A stretch of 10,136 nt of DNA from assembly GCA_007125835.1 (NCBI GenBank), contig SLCJ01000403.1, positions 1 to 10,136 of the forward strand, written 5' to 3'. The position numbers and the translations under genes are program-made. Each line of letters begins with the position of its first letter. Positions within the stretch are counted from its first letter, which is position 1. This document shows positions 7,266 through 10,136 of the stretch, piece after piece. The notes beneath the pieces were generated by a model, which saw nothing but the letters and a program-made list of their open reading frames with translations, did not search any database and was not told where the DNA came from. The DNA is from Verrucomicrobiales bacterium (GTDB lineage: Bacteria > Verrucomicrobiota > Verrucomicrobiia > Verrucomicrobiales > SLCJ01).

Positions 7266-7311
7266 GGCCCTGAAAGGGCCATAGCTCAAAGCCCGGGGAT
7301 TCATCCCCGGG
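7266..7311. repeat. Two-hairpin palindromic repeat, unit 2
   Basis: Hairpin A (7266-7280) is GGCCCT-GAA-AGGGCC, again a 6-bp stem with a GAA triloop. An 11-base linker follows, then hairpin B (7292-7311), CCCGGGGA-TTCA-TCCCCGGG, a perfect 8-bp stem that can close one pair further. Spacing is the same as in unit 1, but the stems have different sequences with compensating changes on both sides. Confidence 0.78.
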
Positions 7312-7332
7312 AAGAATCCCCGTTGAGAACAG

Positions 7333-7347
7333 CGTCCTGAAGGGACG
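7333..7347. repeat. Single GAA-triloop hairpin (half of a repeat unit)
   Basis: CGTCCT-GAA-GGGACG forms a 6-bp stem with one T-G wobble and the same GAA triloop as hairpin A of the two full units. No hairpin B follows at the expected position (7359 onward), so this is probably a truncated or decayed third copy. Confidence 0.6.
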
Positions 7348-7399
7348 ATGGCGAGCGTGAAATCAGTAGCAGGCACCTCCATCAACAACACCTCAGCAC

Positions 7400-7438
7400 T
7401 TGACTTCGCGCCACAATACCCTCATGATCGAGTAGAAT
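7400..7438 (+). promoter_or_regulatory. Weak predicted promoter for the CBS-domain gene
   Basis: TTGACT (7400-7405) is a five-of-six -35 box, followed after 17 bases by CATGAT (7423-7428), a four-of-six -10 box. That would start transcription near 7435, about 32 bases before the ATG. A better -10 box, TAGAAT (7433-7438), has only a poor -35 partner (GCCACA, 7410-7415). Confidence 0.33.
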
Positions 7439-7466
7439 CCCAACCCGATCCCCACCAAGCCCTACC

Positions 7467-7919
7467 ATGGAAATTCCCGGCAAAGTACGCGACATCCTCC
7501 GAATCAAGGGACGCGAAGTTCTCACCACCACCACCGACTGCAGCGTCTACGACGCCATCCGCCTGATGGGCGAGAGAGACATCGGTGCCCTCATTGTCGT
7601 GGAGGACGGCGCGGTGGTCGGCGTGCTCTCCGAGCGCGACTACAGCCGCAAGGTTGTCCTCCGCGGACGCACATCGCGCGATACCCGGGTGGGCGAAATC
7701 CTCATCCGCCCCGCCACCACAGTCACCGAGAACGAAACCGTCGAGGAATGCATGCGGCTGATGACCAGCGGTCGCCTGCGCCACCTCCCGGTGATCAACG
7801 AAAATGGCGCGCTCGACGGCGTGGTCTCCATCGGCGACCTGGTCAACTGGATGATCTCCTCACAACGCGAAACCATCGACCAACTTCACAACTACATCTC
7901 GGGACGCTATCCGGCCTGA
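7467..7919 (+). CDS. Stand-alone tandem CBS-domain protein
   Basis: A 150-residue soluble protein consisting almost only of two CBS domains, about residues 15-70 (VYDAIRLMGERDIGALIVV, then GVLSERDYSRKVV) and 82-138 (VEECMRLMTSGRLRHLPVI, then GVVSIGDLVNWMI). A paired CBS unit (Bateman module) usually binds adenine nucleotides such as AMP, ATP, NADH or S-adenosylmethionine and acts as an energy sensor. Stand-alone proteins of this size are widespread and often described as signal-transduction proteins. No catalytic domain, signal peptide or membrane segment is present, so it must act by binding a ligand or partner. The start at ATG 7467 is the only reasonable one; no Shine-Dalgarno is obvious. 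It is convergent with lepA and separated from it by 93 bp, so it forms a single-gene unit. The partner is unknown. Confidence 0.9.
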   Translation: MEIPGKVRDILRIKGREVLTTTTDCSVYDAIRLMGERDIGALIVVEDGAVVGVLSERDYSRKVVLRGRTSRDTRVGEILIRPATTVTENETVEECMRLMTSGRLRHLPVINENGALDGVVSIGDLVNWMISSQRETIDQLHNYISGRYPA

Positions 7920-8012
7920 TGCCAAAACTTTCATCGCGCCGCCCGCGCAACGCTCCAGCTCGCGCGCCGAACCTTACCCTGCAACTCCCGCCGCCCGCCC
8001 CGCCATCGCGGA

Positions 8013-9812
8013 TCAGCCGCTGGTCTTGAGCACCTCGATAAAGGCTTCCTGCGGAATGCTCACCCGCCCGATCGCCTTCATCTTCTTCTTGCCCTCCTTC
8101 TGCTTCTCCAACAACTTGCGCTTCCGCGTGATGTCACCACCATAACACTTTGCCGTGACGTTTTTGCGCATCGCACCGATGCTTTCCCGGGCGATGATCT
8201 TGCCACCCACCGCAGCCTGGATAGCAACCACAAAAAGCTGGCGCGGAATCACGTCCTTCAACTTCGCAGCAAGCTTCCTGCCATAGGAGGCCGCCTTGTC
8301 ACGGTGCACGATAGTCGCAAAAGCATCCACCGGCTCGCCAGCAATCAGCATGTCCATGCGGACAAGCTTCGCAGGCTGATAGCCCGCGTGCTCGTAATCC
8401 ATGGAACCGTAGCCACGGGTCATGCTCTTGAGGCGGTCGTTGAAATCAACAAGAATCTCATTCAGCGGCAGCAGGCAGACCAACATCACCCGCCCGTCGT
8501 CAATGGTCTCCGTATGGTCGACAATGCCGCGCTTCTCCATCGCCAGTTGCAGCACGTCGCCAATATACTCATTGGGCAGCATGATGAATGCCTTGACCAG
8601 AGGCTCGCGGATTTCCTCGATCTCCTGCGGTTCGGGAAGCATAAGCGGATTGTCGATCACCTGCGTCTCGCCATTGGTCTTGTCCACCTCGTACACCACG
8701 CCCGGATATGTCGAGATCACATCCATGCCGAACTCACGGCGCAGGCGCTCGAGCACAATCTCCATGTGCAGCAACCCGAGAAAACCACAACGGAATCCGA
8801 AACCAAGGGCCGCCGAGCTTTCCGCCATAAAAGTCAACGCCGCATCGTTGATCTGAAGTTTGCCAATCGCCAGCTTAAGCTGCTCGAAATCCTCCGAACT
8901 CACCGGATACACGCCCGCGAAAACCATCGGATGAATCTCCTTGAAACCCGGAAGCGCCTCCGCCGCCGGCTTGCGCGCGTCGGTCACTGTATCGCCGATC
9001 TTCACATCCGCCGTGCTTTTCACGTTCGCAATCAAATAGCCGACATCGCCGGGGCCGAGCGCCGGCCGCGGCGACTGCTTGGGCGTGAAAACACCAACCT
9101 CCTTGACCTCGTAATCGTTGCCGGTGGCCATCATCCGAATCCGCCGCCCCTTCTCAATCGTGCCGGAAAAAACCCGCACGTAGGAAACAACACCGCGATA
9201 CGAATCGAAAACACTGTCGAATACCGAAGCCCGGAGTGTGTCATCACCACGGAGCCGCGGCGGCGGCACGCGTTCGACGATGGCCTCAAGAATGTCCTCG
9301 ATGCCGATCCCCTCCTTGGCGCTCGCAAGCAGCGCGTCCTCGCCCGGCAGGGCAAGCACTTCCTCGATCTGGTGGCGGCATTTCTCCGGGTCGGCCCCCG
9401 GAAGGTCAATCTTGTTGATAATCGGCAGGATCATCAGATTCTGGTTCATCGCCAGTTGCACGTTAGCCACCGTTTGCGCCTCTACCCCCTGCGCCGCATC
9501 CACCAATACCAGCGCCCCCTCGCACGCCGCCAGGCTTCGCGAAACCTCGTAGCTGAAATCCACATGCCCCGGCGTATCCAACAAATTCAACTGATAGGTC
9601 TTCCCGTCACGAGCGGCGTAGGCCATGGTCACCGGATGCGCCTTGATTGTAATGCCCCGCTCGCGCTCAAGGTCCATCGCGTCCAAAAGCTGGTCCTGCT
9701 TCTGCCGCTCGGTGATCGTTCGGGTCACCTCAAGCAGACGATCCGACAAGGTGGTCTTGCCGTGATCGATATGGGCGATGATGGAAAAGTTGCGGGTAAG
9801 AGCGGGGTCCAT
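8013..9812 (-). CDS. lepA: Elongation factor 4 (LepA), ribosome-associated GTPase
   Basis: A 599-residue protein, the normal length for LepA. It is a translational GTPase that binds the ribosome and is linked to back-translocation, recovery of stalled complexes and 30S assembly. All G motifs are seen: AHIDHGKT (13-20), RGIT (52-55), DTPGH (79-83), NKID (133-136) and SAKEG. EF-G-like domains follow, and the LepA-specific C-terminal domain shows KNVTAKCYGGDITRKRKLL, a Lys-rich stretch and IPQEAFIEVLK near the end. The start is ATG 9812, giving the typical short lead before FSIIAHIDHGKT; an in-frame GTG at 9830 would add six residues. No Shine-Dalgarno is apparent. It lies 94 bp downstream of infC on the same strand but has its own predicted promoter, so it may be transcribed alone as well as by read-through. 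The gene looks intact. Confidence 0.97.
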   Translation of the reverse strand: MDPALTRNFSIIAHIDHGKTTLSDRLLEVTRTITERQKQDQLLDAMDLERERGITIKAHPVTMAYAARDGKTYQLNLLDTPGHVDFSYEVSRSLAACEGALVLVDAAQGVEAQTVANVQLAMNQNLMILPIINKIDLPGADPEKCRHQIEEVLALPGEDALLASAKEGIGIEDILEAIVERVPPPRLRGDDTLRASVFDSVFDSYRGVVSYVRVFSGTIEKGRRIRMMATGNDYEVKEVGVFTPKQSPRPALGPGDVGYLIANVKSTADVKIGDTVTDARKPAAEALPGFKEIHPMVFAGVYPVSSEDFEQLKLAIGKLQINDAALTFMAESSAALGFGFRCGFLGLLHMEIVLERLRREFGMDVISTYPGVVYEVDKTNGETQVIDNPLMLPEPQEIEEIREPLVKAFIMLPNEYIGDVLQLAMEKRGIVDHTETIDDGRVMLVCLLPLNEILVDFNDRLKSMTRGYGSMDYEHAGYQPAKLVRMDMLIAGEPVDAFATIVHRDKAASYGRKLAAKLKDVIPRQLFVVAIQAAVGGKIIARESIGAMRKNVTAKCYGGDITRKRKLLEKQKEGKKKMKAIGRVSIPQEAFIEVLKTSG

Positions 9813-9857
9813 AGCCGGAAATGCGCACACCGCCGGGCGTGGCGCGGGCGGGCCGCC

Positions 9858-9885
9858 ACTTTACGCGAAACCCGCCAATTGTAAA
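9858..9885 (-). promoter_or_regulatory. Predicted sigma70-type promoter for lepA
   Basis: On the minus strand, TTTACA (9880-9885) matches the -35 box at five of six positions and TAAAGT (9858-9863) the -10 box at four of six, with a 16-base spacer. Transcription would begin near 9851, about 39 bases before the lepA ATG. The boxes also belong to a perfect inverted repeat, CTTTAC (9859-9864) and GTAAAG (9881-9886), which may be coincidence or a regulator site. Confidence 0.42.
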
Positions 9886-9906
9886 GCGGACGCGCAGCCC
9901 CCCCCA

Positions 9907-10136
9907 TCACCCACCACCGCCGGAAGAACCGCCCGCCGACTCCCCTGCCTCCGGCGCAGCATCCTCGTCACCGCCACTCTCATCCTCATGGTCGTGGTCA
10001 TGATCCTCGTCATCCTCCTCCGAAAGATCATCGAAACTGGTGAACTTCGGCTTGCGCTGCTCCTTGGGCCAGGGCGTGATCAGCATGCTGATGTTGCGCC
10101 CGGCCTTGCGTGGCGGCGCGTCGGGGTGGCCCATCG
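9907..10136 (-). CDS. infC: Translation initiation factor IF-3, C-terminal end with acidic tail (partial)
   Basis: Only the last 75 or so codons are in the window; the gene runs off the right edge and ends with TGA at 9907-9909. PPRKAGRNISMLITPWPKE fits the last strand of the IF-3 C-terminal domain (family pattern: Pro-Pro, Gly-Arg, then a hydrophobic strand ending in Pro-Lys). IF-3 normally stops just after this strand. Here about 44 more residues follow: an Asp/Glu/His-rich run (EEDDEDHDHDHEDE), then Ala/Glu and Gly/Ser-rich sequence. IF-3 binds the 30S subunit, keeps it free of 50S and checks the start codon; the tail is probably disordered. The call rests on a short conserved segment, so it is less certain than the other housekeeping genes. 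Downstream is lepA, not the usual rpmI-rplT pair. Confidence 0.72.
   Translation of the reverse strand, partial: MGHPDAPPRKAGRNISMLITPWPKEQRKPKFTSFDDLSEEDDEDHDHDHEDESGGDEDAAPEAGESAGGSSGGGG

Larger units (their letters stand above)
6928..7466. other. Gene-free region with palindromic repeats
   Basis: This 539-bp stretch between the rightward fucosidase and the CBS protein holds no convincing gene. Short frames exist on both strands, but they run straight through the hairpin repeats and have no ribosome binding site or family signature. It contains two composite two-hairpin repeat units, a further single hairpin, a possible gene remnant near 6999-7085, and a weak promoter before the CBS gene, each listed separately. 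I see no hairpin followed by a T tract just after the fucosidase stop. Confidence 0.7.

Noticed and set aside
7136..7347. CRISPR array
   Set aside because: The repeated element is short palindromes with differing stem sequences; there are no identical direct repeats with regular unique spacers and no cas genes.
6999..7391. 130-codon minus-strand frame through the intergenic region
   Set aside because: Most of it is a translation of the palindromic repeats. Only the last 28 codons look protein-like, and those are listed as a possible remnant.
7920..8012. Bidirectional intrinsic terminator between the convergent CBS and lepA genes
   Set aside because: The gap is GC-rich with only short imperfect stems (CGCGC/GCGCG) and no T tract on either strand, so no specific terminator can be supported.
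8304..9884. 526-codon open frame on the plus strand
   Set aside because: It is antisense to the unmistakable lepA gene; its His/Arg-rich product is the usual shadow in GC-rich DNA.

Overview
This 10.1 kb window is GC-rich bacterial chromosome and looks like a member of the Verrucomicrobiota, probably the Opitutae. The pointers are two exported GH29 alpha-L-fucosidases, a Tat-exported Gfo/Idh/MocA oxidoreductase, a TolC-like lipoprotein, an IF-3 with a long acidic tail, and intergenic two-hairpin palindromic repeats. The phylum call rests on overall style and remembered families, not on a search.

Layout, left to right. Positions 2-892 (minus): N-terminal part of a TolC-family outer-membrane lipoprotein that runs off the left edge. 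Positions 893-1142: spacer with one doubtful 73-codon ORF. Positions 1143-2432 (minus): Tat-exported Gfo/Idh/MocA oxidoreductase. Positions 2602-3474 (minus): menA, the prenyltransferase of menaquinone synthesis. Positions 3555-5396 (minus) and 5560-6927 (plus): two divergent GH29 fucosidases sharing a 163-bp promoter region. Positions 6928-7466: gene-free, with at least two copies of a composite two-hairpin repeat, half of a third, and perhaps a gene remnant. Positions 7467-7919 (plus): tandem-CBS protein. Positions 8013-9812 (minus): lepA. Positions 9907-10136 (minus): the 3' end of infC.

The two fucosidases, and perhaps the exported oxidoreductase, fit breakdown of fucose-containing polysaccharides outside the cytoplasm: fucosidases release L-fucose, and Gfo/Idh/MocA proteins act on sugars or sugar derivatives. 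The TolC-like protein would be the outer-membrane part of an export or efflux system whose partners lie outside the window. menA, lepA and infC are housekeeping genes for respiration and translation. Most genes lack a strong Shine-Dalgarno sequence.

I found no CRISPR array, transposase, integrase, tRNA or rRNA, and no convincing new multi-gene system. The least explained structures are the intergenic two-hairpin repeats, the homopolymer tracts at the start of the TolC-like gene, the acidic IF-3 tail, and a perfect Shine-Dalgarno/ATG pair upstream of the oxidoreductase in the wrong frame.
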